A DNA stretch of 61,744 bases from Hyphomicrobiales bacterium (GCA_900471515.1 UCFC01000012.1:1-61744); one strand, 5' to 3'; numbered from the stretch's first letter, positions 1-9,819 are shown. Notes: generated by a model from the sequence alone, not told the origin. Translations and numbers: made by a program.

Positions 1-59
1 CCCTTCACATGATCGAACGTGTGCCCATGGTCGATCCCGACGACGGCAAATCTCAGCAT
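1..59 (-). CDS. Gfo/Idh/MocA-type oxidoreductase, N-terminal fragment
   Basis: The window edge cuts this minus-strand gene, so only the first 19 residues are present (MLRFAVVGIDHGHTFDHVK). A hydrophobic strand followed by VVGIDHGH is the dinucleotide-binding start typical of Gfo/Idh/MocA oxidoreductases that carry a His-rich loop in place of a classical GxGxxG. The start at 59 is backed by an AGGAGGA ribosome-binding sequence about 11 bases upstream. The family assignment is inferred from this short stretch only; the substrate cannot be judged. Confidence 0.5.
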   Translation of the reverse strand, partial: MLRFAVVGIDHGHTFDHVK

Positions 60-427
60 CGCAATTGTATCCTCCTGGGGGAAATGTTCCAGGTCGGCCT
101 GCGCCGACCCTCCTCCGGGGTAAAACAGATAGCGAAAGAGCGGCCCTGTCAAGGCGCGATCGGCGGCAAAACTCTTTTGCCTCTTTTGTAAATATCTGAA
201 ATAGAAAAGTTATTTTGTATCTAAATAGTTATAAGTTATGACGAAATGCCGCTGGCGCGCGCCTGCGGTCGCGGAAGACGGGCAGCAGGTGCGAACCGCT
301 TTTCGCCTGTTCAGACTTGCTCTCGGCCGATGAATATGCTCGATTTTCGGCAGCCGTCGGGTAGGAGGACGGCAGCTATCCCATTCTGCAGGAGCGCTCC
401 CCGCCCCGCCTGTGACGGAAGATCACC
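60..427. other. intergenic region between divergent genes
   Basis: This is a 368-base stretch between the minus-strand Gfo/Idh start and the plus-strand FAH gene. It holds an AT-rich core at about 175-245, out of keeping with the GC-rich surroundings, which probably contains the divergent promoters. I see no convincing operator palindrome or small gene. Open frames here lack family-like sequence and a ribosome-binding site. Confidence 0.5.
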
Positions 428-1588
428 ATGTCCCAATCCCCCCTCGATGCTGCCGCTTCGGGCGGCCTGTTTGTCGGCCGCGTCTGGAACCCGGATGTCG
501 CCGGGCCGAGCATCGTCACGCTGCGCGACGGCGCGCTCGTCGATATCACTTCCACGGATGCGCCGACGCTGAGTGCGCTGCTGGAACGAGCCGATGCGGC
601 AGATTTCGTCCGCGCGGCCAGCGGCAAGGCCCTCGGCACGCTGGAGGCGATTGCCGCCAACAGCACCGGCAAGCCGGACGCGAGCAAGGCCCATCTCCTG
701 GCACCGGCCGACCTGCAGGCCGTCAAGGCCTGCGGCGTGACCTTCGCCCAGTCGATGATCGAGCGTGTTATCGAGGAGAAGGCCGCCGGCAATCCGGATC
801 GCGCCGCCTCGATCCGCGAGCGTGTGAGCACCCTGATCGGTGGCAGCCTGACCAATATCAAGGCCGGCTCGCCGGAAGCGACCAAGGTCAAACAGGCGCT
901 GATCGAGGAAGGCATCTGGTCGCAATATCTCGAAGTGGGCATCGGCCCGGATGCGGAAGTCTTCACCAAGTCGCCGGTTCTCTCCTCCGTCGGCTGGGGC
1001 GCGGATGTGGGCCTTCACCCGATCTCCACCTGGAACAATCCGGAGCCGGAAATCGTCCTGGCGGTCAATAGCCGCGGCGAGATCAAGGGCGCCACGCTCG
1101 GCAACGACGTGAACCTGCGCGACGTCGAGGGCCGCTCGGCGCTGCTGCTCGGCAAGGCGAAGGATAACAACGCCTCCTGCTCCATCGGCCCCTTCATCCG
1201 TCTGTTCGACGCGAGCTACAGCCTCGACGACGTGCGCAAGGCCGAACTCGATCTCAAGGTCACCGGCAAGGACGGCTTTGTCCTGCACGGCAAGAGCTCG
1301 ATGTCGCAGATCAGCCGCGACCCGACCGATCTCGTCAAGCAGACGGTCGGCGCCCACCATCAATATCCCGACGGCTTCATGCTGTTCCTCGGCACGCTCT
1401 TTGCGCCGACGCAGGACCGCGACGCAAAGAACCAGGGCTTCACCCACAAGGTCGGCGATATCGTGGAAATCTCGTCGGCCGGTCTCGGCGCACTGGTCAA
1501 CACCGTCAGGCTGTCGACCGAATGCCCGCCCTGGACCTTCGGCATCTCGGCGCTGATGGGCAATCTCGCAAAGCGCGGGCTGCTCTGA
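428..1588 (+). CDS. fumarylacetoacetate hydrolase (FAH) family protein
   Basis: A 386-residue protein of the FAH superfamily, whose members are metal-dependent hydrolases, dehydratases or decarboxylases of 2-keto acids. The C-terminal half carries the fold's signature: HPISTWNNPEPEIVLAV near residues 197-212, with the EPE acidic pair as likely metal ligands, then GNDVNLRD near 225 and the GKAKDNNASCSIGPF loop. The N-terminal 120 residues look like the cap of the longer COG3970-type proteins. A GGAAG ribosome-binding sequence precedes the ATG at 428. The gene is single and converges on scpA with one base between stops. FAH proteins of this length often act in sugar-acid breakdown, but nothing adjacent fixes the substrate. 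Confidence 0.8.
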   Translation: MSQSPLDAAASGGLFVGRVWNPDVAGPSIVTLRDGALVDITSTDAPTLSALLERADAADFVRAASGKALGTLEAIAANSTGKPDASKAHLLAPADLQAVKACGVTFAQSMIERVIEEKAAGNPDRAASIRERVSTLIGGSLTNIKAGSPEATKVKQALIEEGIWSQYLEVGIGPDAEVFTKSPVLSSVGWGADVGLHPISTWNNPEPEIVLAVNSRGEIKGATLGNDVNLRDVEGRSALLLGKAKDNNASCSIGPFIRLFDASYSLDDVRKAELDLKVTGKDGFVLHGKSSMSQISRDPTDLVKQTVGAHHQYPDGFMLFLGTLFAPTQDRDAKNQGFTHKVGDIVEISSAGLGALVNTVRLSTECPPWTFGISALMGNLAKRGLL

Positions 1589-1589
1589 A

Positions 1590-3725
1590 TTACTGGTTGC
1601 GCCTGATACCCTGCAGAAGGTCGAGAACGGAGTTCGCGGCCTCCAGCACATTGGTACCGGGGCCGAACACGGCGGCAACGCCGTGTTCGTGCAGGAATTC
1701 ATAGTCCTGCCGCGGGATGACGCCGCCGCAGACGACGATGATATCGCCGCCGCCCTGCTCTTTCAGCCGGTCGATCAGCTGCGGCAAGAGTGTCCTGTGG
1801 CCGGCCGCCAGCGACGACACGCCGACGACGTTGACTTTCTCGCCGAGCGCCATGCCGGCCGCCTCTTCCGGTGTCTGGAACAACGGGCCGGCGAGCACGT
1901 CGAAGCCGACATCGCCGAATGCGGAGGCAATCACCTTGGCGCCGCGATCATGCCCGTCCTGGCCAAGCTTGGCGACCATGATCTTCGGCTTGCGGCCCAT
2001 CGCCTCGGTCACATCGGCCATGCGCGCCTTCAGCACGCCCAGTTCGGGTTCGTCGCGATAGGCAGTGCCATAGACGCCGCTGATGACCTTGGGGGTGGCG
2101 AAATGATCGCCGAAGACTTCGCGCATCGCATCGGAGATTTCGCCAACGGTGGCCCGCGCACGCGCCGCTTCGACGGCGGCTGCCAGCAGGTTGCCATCAC
2201 CAGTGCGGGCAACCTCGGAAAGCGCCGCCAGCGCCTCCTTGACCCTCACGCCGTCGCGACGGCGCTTGGTTTCCTCGATGCGGCGGATCTGCGCGGCGCG
2301 CACCGCGCTATTGTCGATTTCGAGAATGTCGATCGGCTGCTCGGCTTCCAGCCGATACTTGTTGACGCCGACGATGACCTCGTCACCCTTGTCGACAGCG
2401 GCCTGGCGGCGGGCGGCAGCCTCCTCGATCAGCCGCTTCGGCAGGCCTTCGTTGACTGCCTTCGTCATGCCGCCAAGCGCCTCGACCTCCTCGATCAGCG
2501 CCCAGGCCTTGTCGGCCAGTTCCTTCGTCAGGCTCTCGACATAATAGGAGCCCGCAAGCGGATCGACGACCTTGGTGACACCCGTCTCGTGCTGCAGGAT
2601 AAGCTGCGTGTTGCGGGCGATGCGGGCGGAAAACTCCGTCGGCAGGGCGATCGCCTCGTCGAAGGAATTGGTGTGCAGCGACTGCGTGCCTCCGAGCACG
2701 GCCGACATGGCTTCGAAGGCGGTGCGGATGATATTGTTATAGGGATCCTGCTCCTGCAGCGAGACGCCCGAGGTCTGGCAATGGGTGCGCAGCATCAGCG
2801 AAGCCGCCTTCTTCGGCTGGAACTCCTCCATGATGCGGGTCCAGAGCAGACGGGCGGCGCGAAGCTTGGCCGCCTCCATGAAGAAATTCATGCCGATCGC
2901 GAAGAAGAACGAGAGCCGGCCGGCGAACTCATCGACGTCAAGCCCTTTGGCGATTGCCGCGCGCACATATTCGCGCCCGTCGGCCAGCGTGAAGGCAAGC
3001 TCCTGCACCAGTGTCGCGCCGGCCTCCTGCATGTGATAGCCGGAGATCGAGATCGAATTGAATTTCGGCATCTCCTTTGCCGTATATTCGATGATATCGG
3101 CAACGATGCGCATCGAGGGTTCCGGCGGGTAGATATAGGTATTGCGGACCATGAACTCCTTGAGGATGTCGTTCTGGATCGTCCCCGAAAGCTCGGCCTT
3201 CGAAACGCCCTGTTCCTCGCCGGCGACAATGAAATTCGCCAGAATCGGGATGACGGCGCCGTTCATGGTCATGGAAACGGACATGTCCTGCAGCGGAATG
3301 CCGTCGAACAGGATCTTCATGTCCTCGACGCTGTCGATCGCGACCCCCGCCTTGCCGACGTCGCCGACGACGCGCGGATGATCGCTGTCGTAGCCGCGGT
3401 GGGTGGCAAGGTCGAAGGCGACGGAGAGACCCTTCTGGCCGGCGGCAAGATTGCGGCGGTAGAAGGCGTTGGATTCCTCGGCGGTCGAAAAGCCGGCATA
3501 TTGCCGGATCGTCCACGGCCGGCCGGCATACATGGTGGCGCGCGGGCCGCGGGTGAAGGGCGCAAAGCCGGGCAGGCTGTCGGCGTCCGCGCCATCGAGA
3601 TCGGCGGCCGTGTAGAGCGGTTTGACGTCGATGCCTTCGGGCGTATGCCAGGTCAGCGTTTCCGGTGCAGCCCGCAGCTCCTTCTCCGCCAGCGCCTCCC
3701 AATCCGACAGCGTCTTCTTCGTCAT
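1590..3725 (-). CDS. scpA: methylmalonyl-CoA mutase, single-chain
   Basis: A protein of about 711 residues that interconverts (R)-methylmalonyl-CoA and succinyl-CoA with adenosylcobalamin. It links propionyl-CoA and branched-chain or odd-chain fatty-acid breakdown to the TCA cycle. The N-terminal TIM-barrel substrate domain includes the [19 protein letters not shown] stretch. The C-terminal B12-binding domain has the DGHDRG (DxHxxG) motif near residue 594, which supplies the lower cobalt ligand. Length fits the one-chain mutases of rhizobia (bhbA in Sinorhizobium). I chose the ATG at 3725 over the longer frame from 3740 because GGAGGATGAA sits directly before it. No metallochaperone (meaB) or epimerase gene is adjacent. 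Confidence 0.95.
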   Translation of the reverse strand: MTKKTLSDWEALAEKELRAAPETLTWHTPEGIDVKPLYTAADLDGADADSLPGFAPFTRGPRATMYAGRPWTIRQYAGFSTAEESNAFYRRNLAAGQKGLSVAFDLATHRGYDSDHPRVVGDVGKAGVAIDSVEDMKILFDGIPLQDMSVSMTMNGAVIPILANFIVAGEEQGVSKAELSGTIQNDILKEFMVRNTYIYPPEPSMRIVADIIEYTAKEMPKFNSISISGYHMQEAGATLVQELAFTLADGREYVRAAIAKGLDVDEFAGRLSFFFAIGMNFFMEAAKLRAARLLWTRIMEEFQPKKAASLMLRTHCQTSGVSLQEQDPYNNIIRTAFEAMSAVLGGTQSLHTNSFDEAIALPTEFSARIARNTQLILQHETGVTKVVDPLAGSYYVESLTKELADKAWALIEEVEALGGMTKAVNEGLPKRLIEEAAARRQAAVDKGDEVIVGVNKYRLEAEQPIDILEIDNSAVRAAQIRRIEETKRRRDGVRVKEALAALSEVARTGDGNLLAAAVEAARARATVGEISDAMREVFGDHFATPKVISGVYGTAYRDEPELGVLKARMADVTEAMGRKPKIMVAKLGQDGHDRGAKVIASAFGDVGFDVLAGPLFQTPEEAAGMALGEKVNVVGVSSLAAGHRTLLPQLIDRLKEQGGGDIIVVCGGVIPRQDYEFLHEHGVAAVFGPGTNVLEAANSVLDLLQGIRRNQ

Positions 3726-3825
3726 TTCATCCTCCGGCATCGTCTGCGCGCCACGCTATCACTTTGCGGTTACGCGGCGCGATACGGCCTTAGGATAATT
3801 TGATCGGCAAGGCGATGATAGACCT

Positions 3826-4656
3826 TCAGCGATGGGCGGCCCATGGAACGAGGGACCGTTCGATCAGCCGCGCCAGGATCTCCAGAAGGAAGGCAATCGC
3901 GGCAATGACGATGATGCCGCCGATAACGATATCGGTCACGAGGAACTGCGCCGCCGACTGGATCATGAAACCCAGGCCCTGGCTTGCCGCCACCAGTTCG
4001 GCCGCGACAAGCGTCGACCAGCCGGCGCCAAGCGCAATGCGCGTGCCTGTCAGGATCGACGGGGCGGCGCCTGGGAGAATGACATGCAGCAGCACCTGCA
4101 GCGGACCCGCCCCGAAGGAGCGGGCGGCATTGACGAAATCGTCGGGGGCCGATCTGACGCCCGATGCCGTCGACAGAATGATCGGCGGCAGCATGGCAAG
4201 CGAGATGACCGTGACCTTCGAAGTCTCGCCAATGCCGACCCAGATGATGATCAGAGGCAGATAGGCAAGCGGCGGCAGGGGACGCAGGAATTCGACGATC
4301 GGATCGAGGATACCCTTGCCGATGCGGCTCGTGGCGATGGCAAGGCCTGCCGGTACGCCGACGAGGAGCGAAACGGAAAGTGCTGCAAAAATGCGCAGCA
4401 GGCTTGCGAGCGTATGCTCGGCAAGTGTCGAATCGACGAAGCCGTTGACCGCGACATTGACGAGCGACCTGGCAACGACCAGCGGTGACGGCAGGAAGAC
4501 CGGCGAAACTGCGCCATAGGCCGAGGCAAGGCTCCAGCCGGCGATGAGTGCGGCGATCGTCGCAAACGAGATCGGCAACGTGCCGCGGCGTTTCGGTCGC
4601 GCTTCGACTTGCTGCTCGGACGCCGCAGTTGAGAGTGTTTCAGCCTCGACACTCAT
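3826..4656 (-). CDS. sulfonate/taurine-type ABC transporter permease
   Basis: A 276-residue inner-membrane permease of the SsuC/TauC family, with about six hydrophobic segments. The GAGWSTLVAAELVAA stretch in the C-terminal third belongs to the conserved cytoplasmic loop region that contacts the ATPase and is typical of this family. Its ATG overlaps the stop of the ATP-binding gene by four bases, so the two are translationally coupled. It is the last gene of a binding protein-ATPase-permease operon on the minus strand. The substrate is inferred to be an organosulfur compound from the flanking monooxygenase and FMN reductase genes, not from the permease itself. Confidence 0.85.
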   Translation of the reverse strand: MSVEAETLSTAASEQQVEARPKRRGTLPISFATIAALIAGWSLASAYGAVSPVFLPSPLVVARSLVNVAVNGFVDSTLAEHTLASLLRIFAALSVSLLVGVPAGLAIATSRIGKGILDPIVEFLRPLPPLAYLPLIIIWVGIGETSKVTVISLAMLPPIILSTASGVRSAPDDFVNAARSFGAGPLQVLLHVILPGAAPSILTGTRIALGAGWSTLVAAELVAASQGLGFMIQSAAQFLVTDIVIGGIIVIAAIAFLLEILARLIERSLVPWAAHR

Positions 4657-5447
4657 GCTGCAATCTCCTCTTCATCGCCATGGATAAGTGCGGTCAGCTT
4701 GTCATGCAGGTCCCTGAATGCCGGGAGCGCCTTGATCTCCTTGACGTTTTGGCCCTCAAGCAGCGCCTTGCCGAACTCGGTGCGGATATCGGCCACGATG
4801 CGGCCGGGATTGGGCGCGAGCACGATGACGCGCGTGGCAAGCAACAGGGCTTCATCGATGTTGTGCGTGATCAGCAAGGCGCCGGCCCTGCTCCCGGCCC
4901 AGACATCGAGCAGGAACTTCTGCATGCGGCTGCGCGTCAGCGCGTCCAACGCGCCAAGCGGCTCGTCGAGCAGCAGAAAGCGCGGGCCGGAGGCAAGTGC
5001 GCGGGCAATCCCGACGCGCTGGCGCATGCCGCCGGAGAGCTCCCAGATATTCCTGTTGCCCGCGCCATCGAGACCGACCTTGACGAGCAGGCCTTCGGCG
5101 CGGCGCTGCCTTTCGCCTTTCGGGATGCCCTGGAGCTTCAGCGGAAAGGCGACGTTGCCGGCGGCGGTCAGCCACGGATAAAGCGCGTCGTCCTGAAACA
5201 CCACGGCCCGGTCCGCGCCCGGCCCGTCGATCTCTTTGCCGTCCACGAGCACGCGACCTTCGCTCGGCTGAGTGAAGCCGGCCGCAAGATTGAGAAGGCT
5301 GGTTTTGCCGGAGCCGGAACGGCCGATAACGACCACGAACTCGTCGGAGGCAATATGCAGGTTGATGCCGTCAAGCACCCGCCTCTTTCGACGGCTGCCG
5401 GCCTCGGCATAGTCGAGCGACAGGGATTGCAGTGAAAGTATGCTCAT
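4653..5447 (-). CDS. sulfonate/taurine-type ABC transporter ATP-binding protein
   Basis: A 264-residue ATPase of the SsuB/TauB family that powers uptake through the adjacent permease. Walker A reads GRSGSGKTSLLN, the signature LSGGMRQRVGIARAL and the Walker B/D-loop LLLDEPLGALD, followed by the LITHNIDEALLLA switch histidine. The ATG at 5447 is preferred over a GTG nine bases upstream because AGGTGA lies before it. It follows the binding-protein gene after a strong hairpin with a U tract (5465-5495), so its transcription is probably attenuated relative to the binding protein. Confidence 0.88.
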   Translation of the reverse strand: MSILSLQSLSLDYAEAGSRRKRRVLDGINLHIASDEFVVVIGRSGSGKTSLLNLAAGFTQPSEGRVLVDGKEIDGPGADRAVVFQDDALYPWLTAAGNVAFPLKLQGIPKGERQRRAEGLLVKVGLDGAGNRNIWELSGGMRQRVGIARALASGPRFLLLDEPLGALDALTRSRMQKFLLDVWAGSRAGALLITHNIDEALLLATRVIVLAPNPGRIVADIRTEFGKALLEGQNVKEIKALPAFRDLHDKLTALIHGDEEEIAA

Positions 5448-5464
5448 CGGTATCACCTGTTGAT

Positions 5465-5495
5465 AAAAAAACCGGCGCAGCCGAAGCCGCGCCGG
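5465..5495 (-). terminator. intrinsic terminator/attenuator inside the sulfonate ABC operon
   Basis: Read on the minus strand, CCGGCGCGGC, a TTCG loop and GCTGCGCCGG form a ten-pair stem with one G-U wobble, followed at once by a run of seven T. This is a textbook rho-independent terminator. It lies just after the binding-protein stop and before the ATPase start, so it most likely lets the periplasmic protein be made in excess over the membrane components. Confidence 0.85.
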
Positions 5496-5509
5496 GACCC
5501 TTGGGAGGA

Positions 5510-6514
5510 TCAGAGACCTGCCTTGGCGGCTTCCTTGACCCAGCGCTCGGAAACATAGGGGCTATAGTCCTTCAGGACGCCGGGGATCTTGCCTTGCTCC
5601 AGGAGGAAGGCCGAGGTTTCGGCCACTGCCTTGACCGTGCCACCGCCAAGAAGATCGGCACCGGCCTGCTCCTTCAGGCTCGGGAACGTATAGCCCTTGA
5701 GGAGAGCCGGCACTTCATCGGTCTTGGCGCCGGTCAGCCTGGCAATCTTTTCGGCTTCCGGCGAGCTCGCGTTCCAGCTATCCGGATTGGCGAGATAGGA
5801 TGCGTAAGCCGCACCCGTGACCTTCACGAAACCGGTAACGACTTCGGGATGGGCCTCGGCAAATTTCTTGCTGACGATCCAGGCATCGAAGGTCGGGCCA
5901 CCCCACCTGGCGACATCCGCGGAGGTGGCGAGCACGCTGCCGCTCTTCTTCAGCTGCGCCAGGACCGGATCCCAGACATAGGCGCCGTCGATATCACCGC
6001 GCTCCCAGGCAGCGGCGATTTCCGGCGGACGCAGGTTGAGGATCTGCACCGATTTCGGATCGACCTTCCAGTGTTTCAGTGCCGTCAGCAGACTGTAATG
6101 CGCGGTCGAAACGAAGGGCGTGGCGATCTTCTTGCCCTTCAGATCTTCGGGCTTGGCAATGTTCTTGACGGCAAGCGCCTCGGCATCGCTGATGAGGCCG
6201 ACGATATAGATCGTCTCGATCGGCAATTCGCGGCTGGCGGCAGCAGCAAGCGGCGAGGAGCCGACATAACCGATATCGATGGAGCCGGAGGCAATCGCGG
6301 TGATGACATCGGCGCCGCTATCGAACTTTTGCCAGTTGATCCTGGCCCCGGTCTCCTTCTCATAAGTGCCGTCCGCCTGCGGCACACGCGACGGCTCGAC
6401 GATCGGCTGATAGCCGATATTGAGCGTGACGTCGGCGGCATGGGCCGCATGGCTGGTCAAGGCGAGCACGGCGGCAGCGGCCGTGCCCAGCAGGTTGCGT
6501 CGGTTGATTTTCAT
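5510..6514 (-). CDS. sulfonate/taurine-type ABC transporter substrate-binding protein
   Basis: A 334-residue periplasmic protein of the SsuA/TauA/NMT1 family. An Arg-rich start (MKINRRNLL) resembling a Tat motif and a hydrophobic core ending near AHA form the signal peptide. The mature part includes the SADVARWGGPTFDAWIVSKKF region characteristic of taurine and sulfonate binding proteins. GGAGAGG stands before the ATG at 6514, which I prefer to a TTG 15 bases further out. It is the first gene of the binding protein-ATPase-permease operon and diverges from the FMN monooxygenase, with a shared AT-rich control region between them. TauA is the closest family by motif; the ligand is unknown. Confidence 0.85.
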   Translation of the reverse strand: MKINRRNLLGTAAAAVLALTSHAAHAADVTLNIGYQPIVEPSRVPQADGTYEKETGARINWQKFDSGADVITAIASGSIDIGYVGSSPLAAAASRELPIETIYIVGLISDAEALAVKNIAKPEDLKGKKIATPFVSTAHYSLLTALKHWKVDPKSVQILNLRPPEIAAAWERGDIDGAYVWDPVLAQLKKSGSVLATSADVARWGGPTFDAWIVSKKFAEAHPEVVTGFVKVTGAAYASYLANPDSWNASSPEAEKIARLTGAKTDEVPALLKGYTFPSLKEQAGADLLGGGTVKAVAETSAFLLEQGKIPGVLKDYSPYVSERWVKEAAKAGL

Positions 6515-6571
6515 ATCCCTCTCCCGCAATGTTCAAACGCATTCCACCCGGGAATGTGGATAGATCATTGT

Positions 6572-6591
6572 AAAATTCATAGATTTTATAG
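6572..6591 (+). promoter_or_regulatory. candidate sulfur-regulon box, copy A
   Basis: The sequence AAAATTCATAGATTTTATAG lies in the divergent region between the sulfonate binding-protein gene and the FMN monooxygenase. It aligns with two other AT-rich elements upstream of metQ and msuE, sharing an ATYCAT core and an ATAG/GTAG end at the same distance. That suggests one regulator for all three units, possibly a LysR-type CysB/Cbl relative. The regulator is not in the window. Confidence 0.4.
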
Positions 6592-6716
6592 AGATAGAAA
6601 ATTCCTGGATTCGGGCGCGAGGGATAATTTGCTTCTAATTTCCATGAAAGAAACGGTGGTTTCCCGATCCGCCCGACAATCCTGCAAAGTGGCCGTGGAA
6701 AATCTCAGGACGGTAT

Positions 6717-8075
6717 TTGATGAAGAAAATGCAGATCTACGCCTTCGACATGAACTGCGTCGGGCACATAAACCACGGCATGTGGACGCATCCGCGCGAT
6801 CGCTCCGTCAATTATACCGATCTCGACTACTGGGCGGATTTTGCGCGCACGGCCGAGCGCGGCAAGCTCGACGGCATATTTCTGGCCGATATCGTCGGCG
6901 TCTACGATGTCTACAAGGCCAGCCCGGCCCCGGTCATCGAGACCGGCGCACAGATCCCGGTCAACGATCCGCTGATGCCGATTTCAGCCATGGCTTACGT
7001 CACGAAGCATCTCGGCTTCGGCGTCACCGTCAACACCACCTATGAGCCGCCCTTCCTGCTGGCGCGGCGCATGTCGACGCTCGACCACCTGACCAAGGGA
7101 CGCATCGGCTGGAATATCGTGACAGGTTATCTCGACAGTGCCGCCCGCAGCATGGGGTTCGACAAGCTGCCGGAACATGACGCGCGATATGATGCGGCGG
7201 AAGAATATCTGGAAATCCTCTACAAGCTCTGGGAGGGAAGCTGGGACGACGATGCGGTGCTGCGCGACCGGGAACACGGCATCTTCGCCGACGCTTCCAA
7301 GGTGCGCGCGGTCAGCCACCAGGGCCAGTATTACAGGATGGAGGGCATCCATCTCGCAGAACCCTCGCCACAGCGGACACCCCTGCTCTTCCAGGCCGGC
7401 GCATCCGCGCGCGGACAGGATTTCGCCGCCCGTCACGCCGAGTGCGTTTTCATCGCCGGGCCGACCCCGCAGTCGGCACGCCCGACGGTCGATGCCCTGC
7501 GCGCCAAGACGCAGGCGAACGGCCGCGGCGCGGATGCGGTCAAGATCCTGAGCCTAATCACGGTCGTCGTCGGCAAGACCGAGGCCCAGGCGCAGGAAAA
7601 GCTTGAGGACTATCGCCGGCATGCAAGCGTCGAGGCCTCGCTCGCTCATTATTCCGCTTCCGTCGGCGTCGATTTCTCCAGATACGGGCTGGATGACGTG
7701 ATCGACCAGAACTCGACCAACGCCAACCAGTCGGCGCTGGCGGCAATCACCAAACAGGCGGCGAAACCGGTGACGAAGCGACAGATCATCGACCAGATGG
7801 TGCTCGGCAGCCGCATGAAGCCGATCGTCGGCTCGCCGGAACAGATCGCCGACACGCTGCAGCGCTGGATCGAGGAAGGCGGCATCGACGGCTTCAACCT
7901 CGCCCGCACGGTGGCGCCCGAAAGCCTCAACGACTTCGTCGATCTCGTTGTGCCGGTGCTGCAGGAGCGCGGCCTGTTCAAGACGGACTACGCGGAGGGA
8001 CCGCTGCGGCAGAAACTGTTCGGCGGCAATGGGCGGCTATCCGCCAGCCATCCCGCCGCACAGTTCAGGCGGTGA
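6717..8075 (+). CDS. NtaA/DmoA-family FMN-dependent monooxygenase
   Basis: A 452-residue flavin monooxygenase of the bacterial luciferase-like superfamily, NtaA/SnaA/DmoA branch. These enzymes use reduced FMN from a partner reductase and O2 to break C-S or C-N bonds. The N-terminal FDMNCVGHINHGMWTHPRD stretch resembles the start of dimethyl-sulfide and related monooxygenases. The TIM-barrel continues with LTKGRIGWNIVTGYLDSAARSMG, a hallmark of the NtaA group. It diverges from a sulfonate-type importer and is followed by convergent metI, with an msuE-like FMN reductase 3 kb away, so an organosulfur substrate is likely. The exact substrate is not determined. Confidence 0.85.
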   Translation: MMKKMQIYAFDMNCVGHINHGMWTHPRDRSVNYTDLDYWADFARTAERGKLDGIFLADIVGVYDVYKASPAPVIETGAQIPVNDPLMPISAMAYVTKHLGFGVTVNTTYEPPFLLARRMSTLDHLTKGRIGWNIVTGYLDSAARSMGFDKLPEHDARYDAAEEYLEILYKLWEGSWDDDAVLRDREHGIFADASKVRAVSHQGQYYRMEGIHLAEPSPQRTPLLFQAGASARGQDFAARHAECVFIAGPTPQSARPTVDALRAKTQANGRGADAVKILSLITVVVGKTEAQAQEKLEDYRRHASVEASLAHYSASVGVDFSRYGLDDVIDQNSTNANQSALAAITKQAAKPVTKRQIIDQMVLGSRMKPIVGSPEQIADTLQRWIEEGGIDGFNLARTVAPESLNDFVDLVVPVLQERGLFKTDYAEGPLRQKLFGGNGRLSASHPAAQFRR

Positions 8076-8078
8076 TTC

Positions 8079-8732
8079 CTAGCGATGATCCAGGCGGGCG
8101 ACGAGCCGGTCGCCCAGCCACTGGATGCCGCAGACGAGAACGATGAGCACGACCACGACCGCGATCATCACATTGGTCTCGAAACGCTGATAGCCATAGC
8201 GGATGGCGAGGTCGCCAAGGCCGCCGGCACCGATGGCGCCGGCCATCGCCGATGCCCCGATCAACGTCACCAGCGTGACGGTGAATCCGGCCACGATGCC
8301 GGGCAGCGCTTCCGGCACCAGGACCTCGCGGATGATCGTCCAGCGATTGCCGCCCATGGCGCGCACGGCATCGATCAGGCCACGGTCCACCTCGCGCAGC
8401 GAGACCTCGGCAATTCGGGCATAGTAGGGTGTCGCGGCAATGGCGAGCGGAACGATTGCCGCCCAGGTGCCGATCGCCGTGCCGACGATCAGCCGCGTCA
8501 GCGGGATCAGCGCCACCAGCAGGATGATGAAAGGCACGGAGCGGAACCCGTTGATAACGGCCCCGAGCATGCGGTTGATCCAGAGATTTTCGGCAATGCC
8601 GCCGCGGTTCGTCAGCACCAGCGCCAGACCGAGCGGCAGGCCGGCCACCAGCGAGATGAGGCCGGATGCAGCCGTCATCAACACCGTCTCCCAGAGCGAG
8701 CGCAGCAGCAGATTAATCATGATCGGCGACAT
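8079..8732 (-). CDS. metI: methionine ABC transporter permease MetI
   Basis: A 217-residue five-helix permease of the MetI family, the membrane component of D/L-methionine uptake. The conserved ASAMAGAIGAGGLGDLAIRYGYQRF stretch lies in the C-terminal half, where MetI family members carry it. I chose the ATG at 8732 because GGAGGTG precedes it by eight bases; the longer TTG start at 8738 would spoil that spacing. The gene overlaps the end of metN by 20 bases, so coupling is expected. Gene order is metQ-metN-metI. Confidence 0.92.
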   Translation of the reverse strand: MSPIMINLLLRSLWETVLMTAASGLISLVAGLPLGLALVLTNRGGIAENLWINRMLGAVINGFRSVPFIILLVALIPLTRLIVGTAIGTWAAIVPLAIAATPYYARIAEVSLREVDRGLIDAVRAMGGNRWTIIREVLVPEALPGIVAGFTVTLVTLIGASAMAGAIGAGGLGDLAIRYGYQRFETNVMIAVVVVLIVLVCGIQWLGDRLVARLDHR

Positions 8733-9795
8733 AACCAAGCACCTCCACCCGGGCGGACCGGGCTGTCAGAAACTGTTCGACCTTTCCGGCAAGTGCCGGA
8801 TCGCGCGCGGGAACGGCAATGAAAAACCGTGCCACGGGCTGATTCTGGATGTGATCGATGCCGCCATGCACGAGGCGGAAGGAATGCGGCAGCGCCGCCG
8901 ACAGATCGGCAAAGAGCGCCCCCTGCGCCTCCGGCCCGGCCAGATCGACGCTCAGGATCGCCTCGGAACCGCCTGTCTGCGAGAGGCGCGCGAGGATATG
9001 TTCCGGCAATTGCGGGCGGATACCGCCGAGCAGGCTCCTGGTGATCGCCGCCTGCGGATCGCCAAAGACCGACCAGACCTGACCCTCTTCGACGATGCGC
9101 CCGGCATCGATGACGGCAACGCGATCGGCAATGCCGCGCACCACCTCCATCTCATGCGTTATCAGAAGGATCGTAAGCCCAAGCTTACGATTGATATCCT
9201 TCAGCAGAGCGAGGATCGAGCGCGTCGTTTCCGGGTCGAGCGCCGAAGTCGCCTCGTCGGAGAGCAGGAGAGCCGGCCGGGCGGCGAGCGCGCGGGCTAT
9301 GCCGACACGCTGCTTCTGGCCACCGGACAGCGACGACGGATAGGCGCTGGCCTTGTCCGAGAGACCGACCAGATCCAGCAGTTCATGAGCCCGTTTCAGC
9401 CGCTCGGCCTTGGCGATCCCTTCGATCTTCAACGGCAGCGCGACATTCTCCTCGACGGTCTTGGCCGAGAGCAGGTTGAAATGCTGGAAGATCATGCCGA
9501 TGCGCCGCCGCAAGGGCTGAAGGTCCTTTTCCGCAAGGCCTGCAATGTTGCGGCCCTCGATGACGATCTCGCCGCTGTCGGCACGCTCCAGACCATTGAG
9601 GCAGCGGATCAGTGTCGACTTTCCGGCGCCACTGCGTCCGATAATGCCGAGGATTTCGCCCTTCCTGACACTCAGCGAAATGCCGTCGAGGGCCGGTGTT
9701 GCGCCGAATCTGCGCCGGATATCGGTCAGTCGAACGACCTCCTCCGCGTCAGCCGCCGGCGTCCCGATTCTTGAAGCGGAGACTATTGAATTCAT
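8713..9795 (-). CDS. metN: methionine ABC transporter ATP-binding protein MetN
   Basis: A 360-residue ATPase for methionine uptake. Walker A GRSGAGKSTLIRCLNGLE, signature LSGGQKQRVGIARALA and Walker B LLLSDEATSALDPE occupy the first 230 residues. A C-terminal NIL-type domain of about 75 residues follows, which in MetN senses cytoplasmic methionine and inhibits transport. The ATG at 9795 has GAAGGA upstream; the frame extends to 9882 but would overlap metQ and has no ribosome-binding sequence. The context of organosulfur enzymes suggests the transporter may also take oxidised or modified methionine. Confidence 0.93.
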   Translation of the reverse strand: MNSIVSASRIGTPAADAEEVVRLTDIRRRFGATPALDGISLSVRKGEILGIIGRSGAGKSTLIRCLNGLERADSGEIVIEGRNIAGLAEKDLQPLRRRIGMIFQHFNLLSAKTVEENVALPLKIEGIAKAERLKRAHELLDLVGLSDKASAYPSSLSGGQKQRVGIARALAARPALLLSDEATSALDPETTRSILALLKDINRKLGLTILLITHEMEVVRGIADRVAVIDAGRIVEEGQVWSVFGDPQAAITRSLLGGIRPQLPEHILARLSQTGGSEAILSVDLAGPEAQGALFADLSAALPHSFRLVHGGIDHIQNQPVARFFIAVPARDPALAGKVEQFLTARSARVEVLGYVADHD

Positions 9796-9819
9796 GCTCG
9801 TTCCTTCACAAACGCTGAA

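Noticed and set aside
311..1702. Open frame of 463 codons on the minus strand opposite the FAH gene
   Set aside because: It is an antisense shadow; the plus-strand FAH protein has clear motifs and a ribosome-binding sequence.
1683..3803. Open frame of 706 codons on the plus strand opposite scpA
   Set aside because: The minus strand encodes a full methylmalonyl-CoA mutase with its B12 motif. The long opposite frame results from high third-position GC and has no family-like sequence.
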